A stretch of 64,000 nt of DNA from the IMG/VR virus record IMGVR_UViG_3300025646_000024, positions 16,264 to 80,263 of that record; one strand, given 5' to 3'. The notes under the pieces are model-generated. The model made no database searches and was not told the origin of the DNA. It saw only the letters and a program-made list of their open reading frames with translations. This stretch comes from a virus. Both the position numbers and the translations under genes were made by a program. Below, piece by piece: positions 33,201 through 40,195 of the stretch (the first letter of the stretch is position 1; the number at the start of each line of letters is the position of its first letter).

Positions 33201-33546
33201 ATACATAACTAAAAAAGTTACATTAGAAGGAGTATCTACATCAATTAAAGTATTCTTGGATGCAGTTAGAACTCAAGGTTTAAATGGAAATTACTCTGAT
33301 ATTAAAGTATTTGTTAGAACTGTTGGTGATGGAAATCTAGGATCATTTAATGAAACTGGTTATGTAGAGGTTCCAGCAGTATCATATCCAAAATCTTCAA
33401 ATTCTAATGATTACAAAGCTTTTGAGTTTGAGTTGAAAAATTTACCTGAATTTAAACAATATGCAGTAAAAATTTGTATGATTAGTGAAGATCAAACAAA
33501 TAACATTAAAATTAGAAACTTTAGAGCTATTTCTCTAGCAGTATAA
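27244..33546 (+). CDS. Giant virion protein with DUF4815-type N-terminus (gp10 position)
   Basis: A 2,100-residue protein. The N-terminus (FYKVLFKPNYPVQARELTTL..., QYQIEKFGQHVFKEGSVV) is the DUF4815 signature of phage baseplate and fibre-attachment proteins. The rest is beta-rich. A proline run lies near 1500, then AQSFYVDSQGGVFLSSIDLYF, a segment shared by cyanophage fibre-type proteins, and a GYVMIDNEIITY motif near 1760 akin to the one in the other giant protein. T4 encodes gp9/gp10 here. It probably joins fibres to the baseplate; the exact T4 equivalent is uncertain. Confidence 0.75.
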   Translation: MQNTDLSLQPYFDDFTEDKKFYKVLFKPNYPVQARELTTLQSMLQYQIEKFGQHVFKEGSVVIPGQTGYNTQYHAVLVQPTVNSISFETIRENLVERTVRGLTSNVVATVVNSISAEESEKSVATLYVKYTSSGNIVNGVQFTKFTSGETLVDEFNNPVAVTASQNATDYVGSAAYITEGIFFIRGFFVTVPAQTIILDQYSNYPSYKIGLSVQESIVTAETDSTLYDNAVGSSNYTAPGADRLKIDAVLTKQDTNFGTDSAFIELLRLDEGKLVEQVDASVYDELEKNLARRTYDESGNYTINNINLRIRETYDDGRNNGVYKLNDALPDGRKVLNRNPTSEDGSAINGLDYYTIELDPLKAYVKGYEINNTSKKYLTVEKPRSSLALNNQGISSIFGNYFTLKVNTIIGGVIPTGTTIQLLSSGTQVGQCRSLALISGGRLFVCDVTMFSVITTNEATPNLVVGDFIFGSNGSQGVVHGVNGNIITVRQTTGDFSSGVSFSNSNNSSTYIINTAVNNKIENITSISTSGGATAELELEKVSISGSSFAVTSNILTGTSTQFSRDLKAGMKLEIGTNIATLQSITGESATLSTGSIADGNYYSIKKLVPKLKTFGTNFFSKFPNTVKSTSDLTYYKTINETKVVTSGSGGVGNITISTTADYSISTGDISVSNSSGFVSYTVSPSSQSNSVILVVSDASIGSSVLVTYKVRVNNPTLKGKTSNKFTSLLVDKQKNNTNTKYGTRISDKEISLKFSDVYRIHAIHEAISSSDANTSLFDSVVVNSSNQIQVGDVLYHELISARVISISGNTLYIKYLSSNKFPVIFTQPIEITVAGNSNVQGKFVTSVTNGNYRDITNNFNLVKNDSSEFYNISKLVRNDGRPVPTNKFIVIFDYYIHSNTSNDFYTANSYNFSEEPFATVPTTYNGIAYTDIVDFRYETAASSTSGTSGTLSSPFVETNSAFDLFNATSLANRPVNVFTYPGEIISADYSYYLGRIDKIFLDENNNLLALKGSESNSPQEPQEIQNSLLLATVTIPPYMKDVSTASVKISDFKRYTMKDISSIDKRLETVENLTSLNLLEVGTNSLLILDEFGNNRFKTGFIADNFKSTDFADLNNVTYTASIDTENAILRPYPYATKIGVNYDDVSTTVKKGSIVTLPYTEVEYIKQQYASRVENLQPFEVISWNGEITLEPNKDVWFDTVRTETNTQQIDLTTPFRALFDRTTALADQWNDWNRNIVPRLQVAGGTLNVSNTGSVDNTFTTFTQDIEVGDSINSIEVNRFVRSRLVYLSANKLKANTVIHFFVDEVLHDEMIFPLDIIDMTERTGTFVIGEKVFLSNTDTVTTPPESTTIETTVISSSLGDYTSSSTYLSIQPPTTSDGTQLNPTILNSTFYVIGETSGAIGKVTLLNSARVKTDAAGSLETFLVIPPDTFETGNLSFKVCDQITGTSIYGISDTNAVATYDTLGTTVNLTSNIMSLDLPEISSGPIRGTTVRFIPFPPPPPPAGRDPIAQSFYVDSQGGVFLSSIDLYFQSKDPTIPVSIEIRTMENGTLTDTVVPNSVAVVQASDVKISSDASLATKFTFPSVVYLNQDTYYAFVARSDSKLYKIWVSRLNDSDVTTAYAIDKQPYSGSLFKSQNMSTWTPDDFEDVKFTINRAKFATNSTYTCVLNNDPIADAALIQSPLQMTLNSSEIRVFQPNHCMNTTQNYVKISGVTSDAPATILSNPITITYIGNVTVGNAASTTWQTINGAPVSASNPGYVMIDNEIITYASISGNTLGIVERGVAGTTATGHSGNAPVMCYNLNGIPLIEINKVHKITEVIDFDNYKISTISKASSDLRSGGDTAKASKNIQYEELYPDLNNLVLPSTDMSITFTSVSGSSLYGAANSFTQLNEESVENRQYSRMNSSRLIASAPNTAVYYPGYPYTLKLNVKMSSNLDNVSPVLELYGSAINTVSNRLSKKLIDNSVDISAELTPSSGFYSSYITKKVTLEGVSTSIKVFLDAVRTQGLNGNYSDIKVFVRTVGDGNLGSFNETGYVEVPAVSYPKSSNSNDYKAFEFELKNLPEFKQYAVKICMISEDQTNNIKIRNFRAISLAV

Positions 33547-33550
33547 AATT

Positions 33551-33784
33551 ATGAAAAAAGTAATGGTAGATGGACACCCAGGATTATACAGAGACCTTGA
33601 AAGTGGTGCCATAGTAAATGATAACTTATATGAATATGAATCCTACATGAAAAGTTATCAGAATAGAAAAGATAAGTTTGATAAAATTAATCAAATTGAA
33701 AATGATCTCAGTACATTAAAATCTGAGATGTCTGAAATTAAAAATTTGCTATTAGAATTACATGAACGAACTTCCCCTAACTAA
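33551..33784 (+). CDS. Small coiled-coil protein
   Basis: A 77-residue protein. It begins MKKVMVDGHPGLYRDLESGA, a compact beta motif seen in short phage tail proteins, and ends in a helix with heptad spacing (IENDLSTLKSEMSEIKNLLL). It starts four bases after the giant gene and overlaps the next by 23 bases. Probably a virion or assembly accessory. Confidence 0.7.
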   Translation: MKKVMVDGHPGLYRDLESGAIVNDNLYEYESYMKSYQNRKDKFDKINQIENDLSTLKSEMSEIKNLLLELHERTSPN

Positions 33785-33920
33785 ACAGTTTACTCTTCAA
33801 AAAATTTATAATGATATAGACACTTTGAATGAAGAGGAAGCTAAAAAAATAGCAAAGGAATTTGCTAGACTATACCATATGCAACAACATGTTGTGATGA
33901 ATTTATTAATTAGAAAATAA
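33762..33920 (+). CDS. NblA-like small protein
   Basis: A 52-residue protein. ELPLTKQFTLQKIYNDIDTL followed by NEEEAKKIAKEFARLYHMQQ and a C-terminal LLIRK follows the pattern of NblA: an EQ/KQF-x-L first helix, an acidic turn before an EEA helix, a helix with an aromatic and Met, and a final L-K. NblA (about 60 aa) is the adaptor that marks phycobilisomes for proteolysis, and versions are known from cyanophages. The similarity is by eye and short, and the gene sits among virion genes, so a structural role is a real alternative. Confidence 0.6.
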   Translation: MNELPLTKQFTLQKIYNDIDTLNEEEAKKIAKEFARLYHMQQHVVMNLLIRK

Positions 33921-33928
33921 TATAAATA
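33921..33928 (+). promoter_or_regulatory. T4-type late promoter, perfect
   Basis: TATAAATA, beginning one base after the stop codon of the NblA-like gene. Confidence 0.75.
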
Positions 33929-33951
33929 TTAGAGAAACCTCTATATTAATA

Positions 33952-34287
33952 ATGGCAGCTGTAAAGAACTTGTATGTTGATCAAGGATCTGATTTTAATG
34001 CTGAAATAACATTATATGATTATTTTAATCAACCTTGGAATTTAGCTTCTTATACAAGTGTAAATGCAAAGATAAAAAAATCTTATTACAGTACAAATTC
34101 TGTAAATTTTACAGCAACTTTTGTAAGTGATCGAACAAGTGGATCTATATTATTGACTTTATCTTCTTCTCAAACATCTTCTTTAGAACAAGGAAGATAC
34201 CTGTATGATGTAGTAATTACTCATTTGGATGGCACAAAAACCAGAGTAATAGAGGGAATTGTTACTATTAATCCTGGAGTAACATGA
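33952..34287 (+). CDS. Small virion protein with immunoglobulin-like fold
   Basis: A 111-residue all-beta protein. The pattern VDQGSDFNAEITLYD, WNLASYTSVNAKIKKS, SGSILLTLSS and GRYLYDVVIT is that of BppU-like N-terminal domains in phage tail and baseplate proteins. It heads a late transcript that continues into the fibre gene. It overlaps the next start by ATGA. Confidence 0.7.
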   Translation: MAAVKNLYVDQGSDFNAEITLYDYFNQPWNLASYTSVNAKIKKSYYSTNSVNFTATFVSDRTSGSILLTLSSSQTSSLEQGRYLYDVVITHLDGTKTRVIEGIVTINPGVT

Positions 34288-34490
34288 AAACAAATGTAAG
34301 AGTCTCAAATCAACCTCAAGTAATAACTGTTGCAACAAACTTTGCAGCTAAAATTTCATCTGCAGTTGATGTTGACATGACAAATGCATCAACAGGGGCT
34401 CTATTACAATATGATGATACAACCAAAACTTGGTATGCAAGAACTATTATAGAAGAAAGTGGTTTAATTATAAATTGCGGAAACTACTAA
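34284..34490 (+). CDS. Small virion-associated protein
   Basis: A 68-residue protein (MKTNVRVSNQPQVITVATNF...). The segment ALLQYDDTTKTWYART is typical of fibre and head-decoration proteins of cyanophages. It is coupled to the gene before it and lies 18 bases before the fibre-like gene. Confidence 0.65.
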   Translation: MKTNVRVSNQPQVITVATNFAAKISSAVDVDMTNASTGALLQYDDTTKTWYARTIIEESGLIINCGNY

Positions 34491-34508
34491 CTATTAGGAA
34501 GTAAAAAA

Positions 34509-36260
34509 ATGGCAACAATTATTAAAATTAAAAGATCTTCTGGAACTAGTCAACCAAACCTTGGTCAAGGTGAATTAGGTTATTCCTGGGGTGCTGGAAC
34601 TTACACAGACGCACAAAATGCCACAGTATCATCTTATGGTAAGATGTACTTGGGTACTGGTACTGAAACTAGTGGAATTGCGGCAAACATAGAAGTTATT
34701 GGTGGTAAGTATTTCACCGATATGCTTGACCATGGACATGGTATATTAACAGCAAACTCAGCAGTTATTGTTGATTCTGCGAGTAAAATTAATGTTTGGA
34801 ATGTAGATAATTTAAGCCTAGATGCAAATACAATTTCATCTACTGATACAGATGGAGACATTGTAATTGACCCAAATGGTACTGGGGAAATTGTTGTTCC
34901 AGATGATACATATTTAACTTTTGGTACAAGTAAGGATACTAAAATTAAATATGACGAAGCTACTGACGATAGACTAGAAGTAACTGGTGCTGATTGGAAT
35001 TTTGCATCTGGTGTTGCAATCAGTGTTAGTGATAGTACTGCATCCACAGATACAACTTCTGGAGCTTTTGTTGTATCTGGTGGAGTTGGTATTGGAGGAA
35101 ATCTAAATGTAGGTGGTTCCTTAAATTCTGGATCTTTAACTGTAATTGATTTTACAGCTTCTGGAGATTTAACAGTTCAAGGTGGAGATATTAATGTAAT
35201 TGCAACCGCAACAAATATTAATATTAAAGATAATACTCCTAGTGCTCTTGCAATTAAAGAAGGTACTAATGAATATATTAAAATTGACACTACAGATGGT
35301 TTTGAATTAATTACATTAGGAACTTCAAATGTTGTTATTTCTAATGATTTGTCAGTTAATGGTGGAGATCTTACAACAAATCAAACTACATTTAATCTAT
35401 TAAATGCAACTGCTACTACAGTAAATGCATTTGGTGCTGCAACCACTATTAACATTGGTACTTCTGCAACTACTACAGACTTTGGTGATTTAAAAATTAA
35501 TGGATCTACTATTTTTGGAGATGAAAATGGTCAAACTATTACCCTTGATCCTTATCCTGCTGGTGGAGACGCTGGTGGTGATGTCGTTGTCAGGGGTAAC
35601 TTTAAGGTAACTGGTACTACAACTACGGTAAATTCTACCGTAATGACAGTAAATGATCCAATCTTTACCTTAGGTGATGCTATCAGTGAAAAGGTACTAA
35701 AAAATTCTGCATCTAATGGTGCAACTACACTAACACTTGATAATACAACAGGTTTAAACACTGGCGATATTATCACTGGAGATGCAAATATTCCTGCAAA
35801 TACTACAATTACAGTAGATAATGCAACACAAGTAACATTAAGTGCTGCATTGACAGGTGGGATTGCAGCTGGAACTACTCTGACCTTCACTCAAGGTGCA
35901 GATGATAACATGGATCGTGGTATTGAATACAGATACTACAACGGAAGCCTTAAGACTGGATTCTTTGGTTATGATGAATCTGGAATCTCTGAGGATGTAA
36001 CCACATATTATTTCACATATATTCCAGATGCAACAAATAGTGGAAACGTATTTACTGGAACAAGAGGTAGTGCATACTTCAAGACTGTAAAGCTTGATGA
36101 TGGTGTTCTAAATGGTGTTGCATTCTTTGATCAGTATAAGAGACTAACTAGAACAGTAGCAGCAGGAACTTCTGATGCAACTACTTCTAATCAAATTTTA
36201 ACTGTAGATGGATCTGGAGTTCCTGTTTGGACTACAACTCTTGACGGTGGAACCTACTGA
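34509..36260 (+). CDS. Tail-fibre-like structural protein
   Basis: A 583-residue protein. The N-terminus (IIKIKRSSGTSQPNLGQGEL, GYSWG) is the attachment motif of many phage fibre and appendage proteins. The middle contains repeats of beta elements such as GAFVVSGGVGIGGNLNVGGS and DLTVQGGDINV, typical of trimeric fibre shafts, and the C-terminal part has YRYYNGSLKTGFFGYDES, seen in cyanophage fibres. It is likely to form part of host-recognition appendages. No chaperone or cleavage site is evident. Confidence 0.75.
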   Translation: MATIIKIKRSSGTSQPNLGQGELGYSWGAGTYTDAQNATVSSYGKMYLGTGTETSGIAANIEVIGGKYFTDMLDHGHGILTANSAVIVDSASKINVWNVDNLSLDANTISSTDTDGDIVIDPNGTGEIVVPDDTYLTFGTSKDTKIKYDEATDDRLEVTGADWNFASGVAISVSDSTASTDTTSGAFVVSGGVGIGGNLNVGGSLNSGSLTVIDFTASGDLTVQGGDINVIATATNINIKDNTPSALAIKEGTNEYIKIDTTDGFELITLGTSNVVISNDLSVNGGDLTTNQTTFNLLNATATTVNAFGAATTINIGTSATTTDFGDLKINGSTIFGDENGQTITLDPYPAGGDAGGDVVVRGNFKVTGTTTTVNSTVMTVNDPIFTLGDAISEKVLKNSASNGATTLTLDNTTGLNTGDIITGDANIPANTTITVDNATQVTLSAALTGGIAAGTTLTFTQGADDNMDRGIEYRYYNGSLKTGFFGYDESGISEDVTTYYFTYIPDATNSGNVFTGTRGSAYFKTVKLDDGVLNGVAFFDQYKRLTRTVAAGTSDATTSNQILTVDGSGVPVWTTTLDGGTY

Positions 36261-36266
36261 TAAATA
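36260..36266 (+). promoter_or_regulatory. T4-type late promoter
   Basis: ATAAATA overlapping the stop codon of the fibre-like gene. Confidence 0.6.
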
Positions 36267-36286
36267 ATTAAAACCATGAGGTAATT

Positions 36287-36502
36287 ATGAATCCAGATGA
36301 AGTAAACAATTTGTTGTCAGTCATGCAAAAGAAAATAAATGATCTGACATCTCAAAATATTATGCTTGAAGCTAAGGTAATTTACCTTAATAATATTGTA
36401 ACTTCACTGCAAAAACAAGTTCCTGTGTCTGATGGAGGATCTTTCGGTGAATCTTCTGACACAGAAACTAAAGAACCAGTAAAATCTAGAAGGTCAGCAT
36501 AA
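36287..36502 (+). CDS. Small coiled-coil protein upstream of gp13
   Basis: A 71-residue protein. Residues 5-45 form a parallel-type coiled coil (LLSVMQKKINDLTSQNIMLE). The C-terminus is a flexible Ser/Glu tail with a basic end KSRRSA. It overlaps the gp13 start by one base. It may trimerise and act as a neck or whisker accessory; that is inference from position. Confidence 0.65.
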   Translation: MNPDEVNNLLSVMQKKINDLTSQNIMLEAKVIYLNNIVTSLQKQVPVSDGGSFGESSDTETKEPVKSRRSA

Positions 36503-37323
36503 TGGCAAAACCAAGTAGCAGAGTACAATTAAAAGAATATTGTCTTCGTAAACTTGGTAAGCCAGTGATTGAAATTAACGTGGACGATGATCAGATTGAA
36601 GATCTAATTGATGATACCATTCAACTCTTCAATGAAAGAGCATATAATGGTATGGAGAGAACGTATTTAAAATATAAACTTAGTCAAGAAGATATTGATA
36701 ACGGGAAGAAAAGAAACTTCACTACAACTACTACAGATACCAACGAATCTGATAATTCTAGAACTTTAAATTTTGAAGAAGGTAGAGGATATTTAACAAT
36801 ACCAGATCACGTTATTGGTGTGCAAGGTATTTTTAAAGTATCAAATGCTTTTGTCAATAATATGTTTGGTTTTAGATACCAGTTTTTCTTGAATGATTTT
36901 TATAACTTTTATTCTTATGATATCATGAATTATTACATGGTATTAACTTATCTTGAAACTCTGGATTTTATGTTAGAGGGTAATAAAGATATTAGATATA
37001 ATAAAGTTCAAAATAGATTGTACATTGATTTAGATTGGGGTATGCAATCTAAAGATGATTTTATAGTTATTGATTGTTATAGAGCTTTAAATCCAAATGA
37101 ATTTACAAAATTATATGATGAAATTTGGGTTAAGAAATATTTGACTGCATTAATCAAAAAACAATGGGGGCAAAATTTAGGTAAATTTGAAGGAATTCAA
37201 ATGCCAGGTGGAGTTACATTTAATGGCAGACAATTTTATGATGATGCAGTACAAGAAATAGATAAATTAGAAGAAACTTTAATGACAACTTATTCTTTGC
37301 CACCACTTGATATGGTAGGATAA
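36502..37323 (+). CDS. 13: Neck protein gp13
   Basis: A 273-residue protein (T4 gp13 has 309). Features are the N-terminal LKEYCLRKLGKPVIEINVDD followed by an acidic helix, GRGYLTIPDHVIGVQGIF, and WVKKYLTALIKKQWGQNLGKF near the end, all characteristic of gp13. It forms the collar ring below the portal, completes the head after packaging and receives the tail. It is tightly coupled to gp14 and gp15. Confidence 0.9.
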   Translation: MAKPSSRVQLKEYCLRKLGKPVIEINVDDDQIEDLIDDTIQLFNERAYNGMERTYLKYKLSQEDIDNGKKRNFTTTTTDTNESDNSRTLNFEEGRGYLTIPDHVIGVQGIFKVSNAFVNNMFGFRYQFFLNDFYNFYSYDIMNYYMVLTYLETLDFMLEGNKDIRYNKVQNRLYIDLDWGMQSKDDFIVIDCYRALNPNEFTKLYDEIWVKKYLTALIKKQWGQNLGKFEGIQMPGGVTFNGRQFYDDAVQEIDKLEETLMTTYSLPPLDMVG

Positions 37324-38420
37324 TGAAAAACGTTTACTTTTCACATGGAACTTCATCTGAACAGAGACTCTATGAAGATTTAATCATAGAGTCTCTGAAA
37401 ATATATGGATTTGATGTTTATTATCTTCCAAGAGAAATTTCTCAAGATGATAGATTATTTGGAGAAGATCCACTTGCATTGTTTGATGAAAACTACATGA
37501 TCGAGATGTATGTGTCAAACTATGAGGGTTTCACTGGAGAAGGAACCCTGTTAACTAGGTTTGGTGTACGAATTGCAGAAGAAGCTACGTTTATTATATC
37601 AAAAAGACGTTGGGAAGATTTAATATCATCTTCTAATAATTTAATTTCTAGTAAAAGACCTAATGAAGGAGACGTAATTTATTTCCCACTAACAAATCAA
37701 TTATTTCAAATTAAATTTGTAGAACATAATAAACCATTCAGGCAATTAGGACAGATTGCAACTTATCAACTAGTTTGCGAAGTAATGGAAGATTCCAGTG
37801 AAAGATTTGAAACTGGAATTGATGAGATTGATAATATTAGAAGAGATGAAGGATATTCTATTACGTTTAATTTAACAGAAGGTATAAAACAAATCAATGT
37901 TCTTACAAGTGGAACTGGATATACTGCGTCTGGAACTACTATTACAATAGGATCTATATATGGTGCATCTGGAGCAACAGCTGCAGCAACAGTCTCCTCG
38001 GGAACAATTACTGGAGTAAAAGTTATTGAACCTGGAACTGGATATACAACTGTTCCATCAGTTACTATTAATGGTGCTGGAACTGGAGCTACTGCACAAG
38101 CAGTGTTAGCTCTCAAAGGAAATTATAAAGTTGGTGAAATAGTAATTGGTTCTAAAAGTAATGCAAGAGGAAAAGTTATTCGATATGATATTTCAAACAA
38201 GGAATTAGAACTTATAGATATAGTAGGAACATTTGTGGATAATGAACTTCTTGTTGGACAAACAAGTAATGCTCAATGGATCACAAATTCATTTAGTTCT
38301 ATAGAAAATCAAAATGATGATTTCAATGAAAACAAATGGTTTGAAGATCAAGGTAACACACTTGTTGATTGGTCCGAAAGAAATCCATTCGGTGAATATA
38401 CAAATATGGGAGACTTCTAA
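37323..38420 (+). CDS. 14: Neck protein gp14, with insertion
   Basis: A 365-residue protein (T4 gp14 has 256). The N-terminus (QRLYEDLIIESLKIYGFDVY, YLPRE) and middle (GTLLTRFGVRIAEEATFIIS, then RPNEGDVIYFPLTNQLFQIKFVEH) are diagnostic. Between residues about 185 and 265 is a Gly-rich beta insertion with SGTGYTASG and PGTGYTTVPSVTI, a module shared with tail proteins here. The end (WFEDQGN, WSERNPFGEY) is again gp14. It joins the head and tail together with gp13. Confidence 0.9.
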   Translation: MKNVYFSHGTSSEQRLYEDLIIESLKIYGFDVYYLPREISQDDRLFGEDPLALFDENYMIEMYVSNYEGFTGEGTLLTRFGVRIAEEATFIISKRRWEDLISSSNNLISSKRPNEGDVIYFPLTNQLFQIKFVEHNKPFRQLGQIATYQLVCEVMEDSSERFETGIDEIDNIRRDEGYSITFNLTEGIKQINVLTSGTGYTASGTTITIGSIYGASGATAAATVSSGTITGVKVIEPGTGYTTVPSVTINGAGTGATAQAVLALKGNYKVGEIVIGSKSNARGKVIRYDISNKELELIDIVGTFVDNELLVGQTSNAQWITNSFSSIENQNDDFNENKWFEDQGNTLVDWSERNPFGEYTNMGDF

Positions 38421-39217
38421 TGTTAGGCACACATTTTTATAACGAATCTATTCGCAAAACAATTATTGGTTTTGGAACATTATTTAATAACATTGAATTA
38501 CAACGAAAAGATAAACTTGGTTCTGTTCAACAAACTATTAAAGTTCCATTGGCATATGGTCCAATTGAAAAATTTCTTGCAAGGGTTGAAGCTGAACCAG
38601 ATTTAGATAAGAGACGACCAACTCAAATTCAATTACCTAGAATTTCATTTGAAATGAAAGGAATTTCATATGATCCATCTAGGAAACTTGGACCAACTCA
38701 GGTTTGCAGGACTCCAAAAGACGGAGAAACTGACATAACATATTCTCATTATATGCCAGTTCCATATAATTTAGATTTTGAAGTTGCAATTATTAGTAAG
38801 AATAATGATGATGCAGTTCAAATTTTAGAACAGATTCTACCTTTCTTTCAACCATTTTTTTCAGTCACAATTAATATGGTAAGTGAAACAGATGAGAAAA
38901 AAGATATTCCAATCTTATTAAATAATGTTTCTATTCAAGATGATTATGAAGGAGATTTCAAAGTAAGAAGAACAATTATATATACTTTAACTTTTACAGC
39001 AAAATCATATATCTACGGTCCAATTACGACTTCAGATGTAATTAAGAAAGTTAATGTTGATATTGGAACTGCAATTAATGCAAATCGTTATATTACCTAT
39101 AGTGCAACGCCAAAAGCACTTGAAGATTTAAATAATGATGGACAGATTAATGCAGATGATGATCTACTAGTTGAACCAGAAGATAATTTTGGATTTAATG
39201 AAATTTGGACAGAATAA
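38420..39217 (+). CDS. 15: Tail completion and sheath stabiliser gp15
   Basis: A 265-residue protein (T4 gp15 has 272). YNESIRKTIIGFGTLFNNIE, then VPLAYGPIEKFLAR, LPRISFEMKGISYDP and YTLTFTAKSYIYGP are the family motifs. gp15 hexamers cap the finished tail and bind the head neck. It starts on the gp14 stop. Confidence 0.92.
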   Translation: MLGTHFYNESIRKTIIGFGTLFNNIELQRKDKLGSVQQTIKVPLAYGPIEKFLARVEAEPDLDKRRPTQIQLPRISFEMKGISYDPSRKLGPTQVCRTPKDGETDITYSHYMPVPYNLDFEVAIISKNNDDAVQILEQILPFFQPFFSVTINMVSETDEKKDIPILLNNVSIQDDYEGDFKVRRTIIYTLTFTAKSYIYGPITTSDVIKKVNVDIGTAINANRYITYSATPKALEDLNNDGQINADDDLLVEPEDNFGFNEIWTE

Positions 39218-39219
39218 TT

Positions 39220-39633
39220 ATGTCATCATACGATAACTTAGATGATGTATTCAATATAGTTCCACAAGATTCCGAAAAGGAATTAACTACTGTGGAAGTA
39301 GATTCAGATCTAGATCATATTGAAGCAGACTATCAGTATAGTAGAAATCAACTATACAAATTAATTCAGAAAGGTCAGCAAGCTATAGATGGTATTATAG
39401 ATGTAGCCTCAAGTAGTGATCACCCAAGGGCTTATGAAGTAGCATTTCAAGGGATGAAACATGTCTCTGATATGACTGACAAACTTATTGATCTACAAAA
39501 GAAAATGAAAACAATTGAAGGGGATGTTCCACAGAAGGGACCATCTACTATTAACAATACTATGTTTGTTGGATCTACTGCAGAACTTCAAAAGTTTCTA
39601 AAACAATCAAAAATAAATAATATAGAAGAATAG
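39220..39633 (+). CDS. 16: Small terminase subunit gp16
   Basis: A 137-residue, mostly helical protein (T4 gp16 has 164). The ATG at 39220, just after gp15, is preferred to an in-frame start overlapping gp15. The helices DYQYSRNQLYKLIQKGQQAI and HPRAYEVAFQGMKHVSDMTD with a following KLIDLQKKMK match gp16. It forms a ring that recognises DNA and stimulates gp17. An ATAAATA near its end may serve the next gene. Confidence 0.88.
   Translation: MSSYDNLDDVFNIVPQDSEKELTTVEVDSDLDHIEADYQYSRNQLYKLIQKGQQAIDGIIDVASSSDHPRAYEVAFQGMKHVSDMTDKLIDLQKKMKTIEGDVPQKGPSTINNTMFVGSTAELQKFLKQSKINNIEE
39613..39619 (+). promoter_or_regulatory. Possible T4-type late promoter inside gp16
   Basis: ATAAATA, 25 bases before the ATG at 39644. 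Confidence 0.5.
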
Positions 39634-39643
39634 GAGTATTTTA

Positions 39644-40195
39644 ATGTCTGTACTTAAAGTCGTGCAAAATATTGCTGCAGTAGCTTGCACTGGTGGTAAT
39701 GCTGTTCAATCTGCAGCCGTCATTGTTAAAAGTGGAATTTATCGTTTCACTGCTGATACAAGTGACGCAATCCATGTTGCTTGGGGTGGCAATCCAACTG
39801 CAGTAGATGGAAATGACTTTCATATTCCAAAAGAGAATTCTGAGATTGTGAAGTGTGCAACTCCCAAAAAAGTAAGAATTACTTCAATCACTAAAGGAGC
39901 AACAAATACTGTAATGAATATTCCACTTGATACTGGTACTCCTGGACATCCTTTTGCAGTTGGTGATTATGTAACTCTCACTGGATCTTCCGTTGCTGCA
40001 TATAATACTGGAATTGCACACTTAGCAGTTACAGCAGTTACCGATACTTCAATTACAGTTGCACTAGATTCATCTGAATATGCTGCATTCACTGGAACTG
40101 CAACTCTTTCTAATTCAATCAAGTTTTCTGTAAAGCCTGATGGAAATGGTGCTGCTACAGGACACATCACTGAAGTACAGATTGTAGGTGGATAA
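39644..40195 (+). CDS. Virion-type protein between terminase genes
   Basis: A 183-residue beta-rich protein. The N-terminal half (GGNAVQSAAVIVKSGIYRFT, AIHVAWGGNP) resembles small head-decoration or stabilising proteins. The second half includes HPFAVGDYVTLTGSSVAAYN and TDTSITVALDSS, like domains in tail and capsid proteins. No enzyme motif. It is in the terminase operon but most likely a structural component; which structure is unknown. Confidence 0.65.
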   Translation: MSVLKVVQNIAAVACTGGNAVQSAAVIVKSGIYRFTADTSDAIHVAWGGNPTAVDGNDFHIPKENSEIVKCATPKKVRITSITKGATNTVMNIPLDTGTPGHPFAVGDYVTLTGSSVAAYNTGIAHLAVTAVTDTSITVALDSSEYAAFTGTATLSNSIKFSVKPDGNGAATGHITEVQIVGG

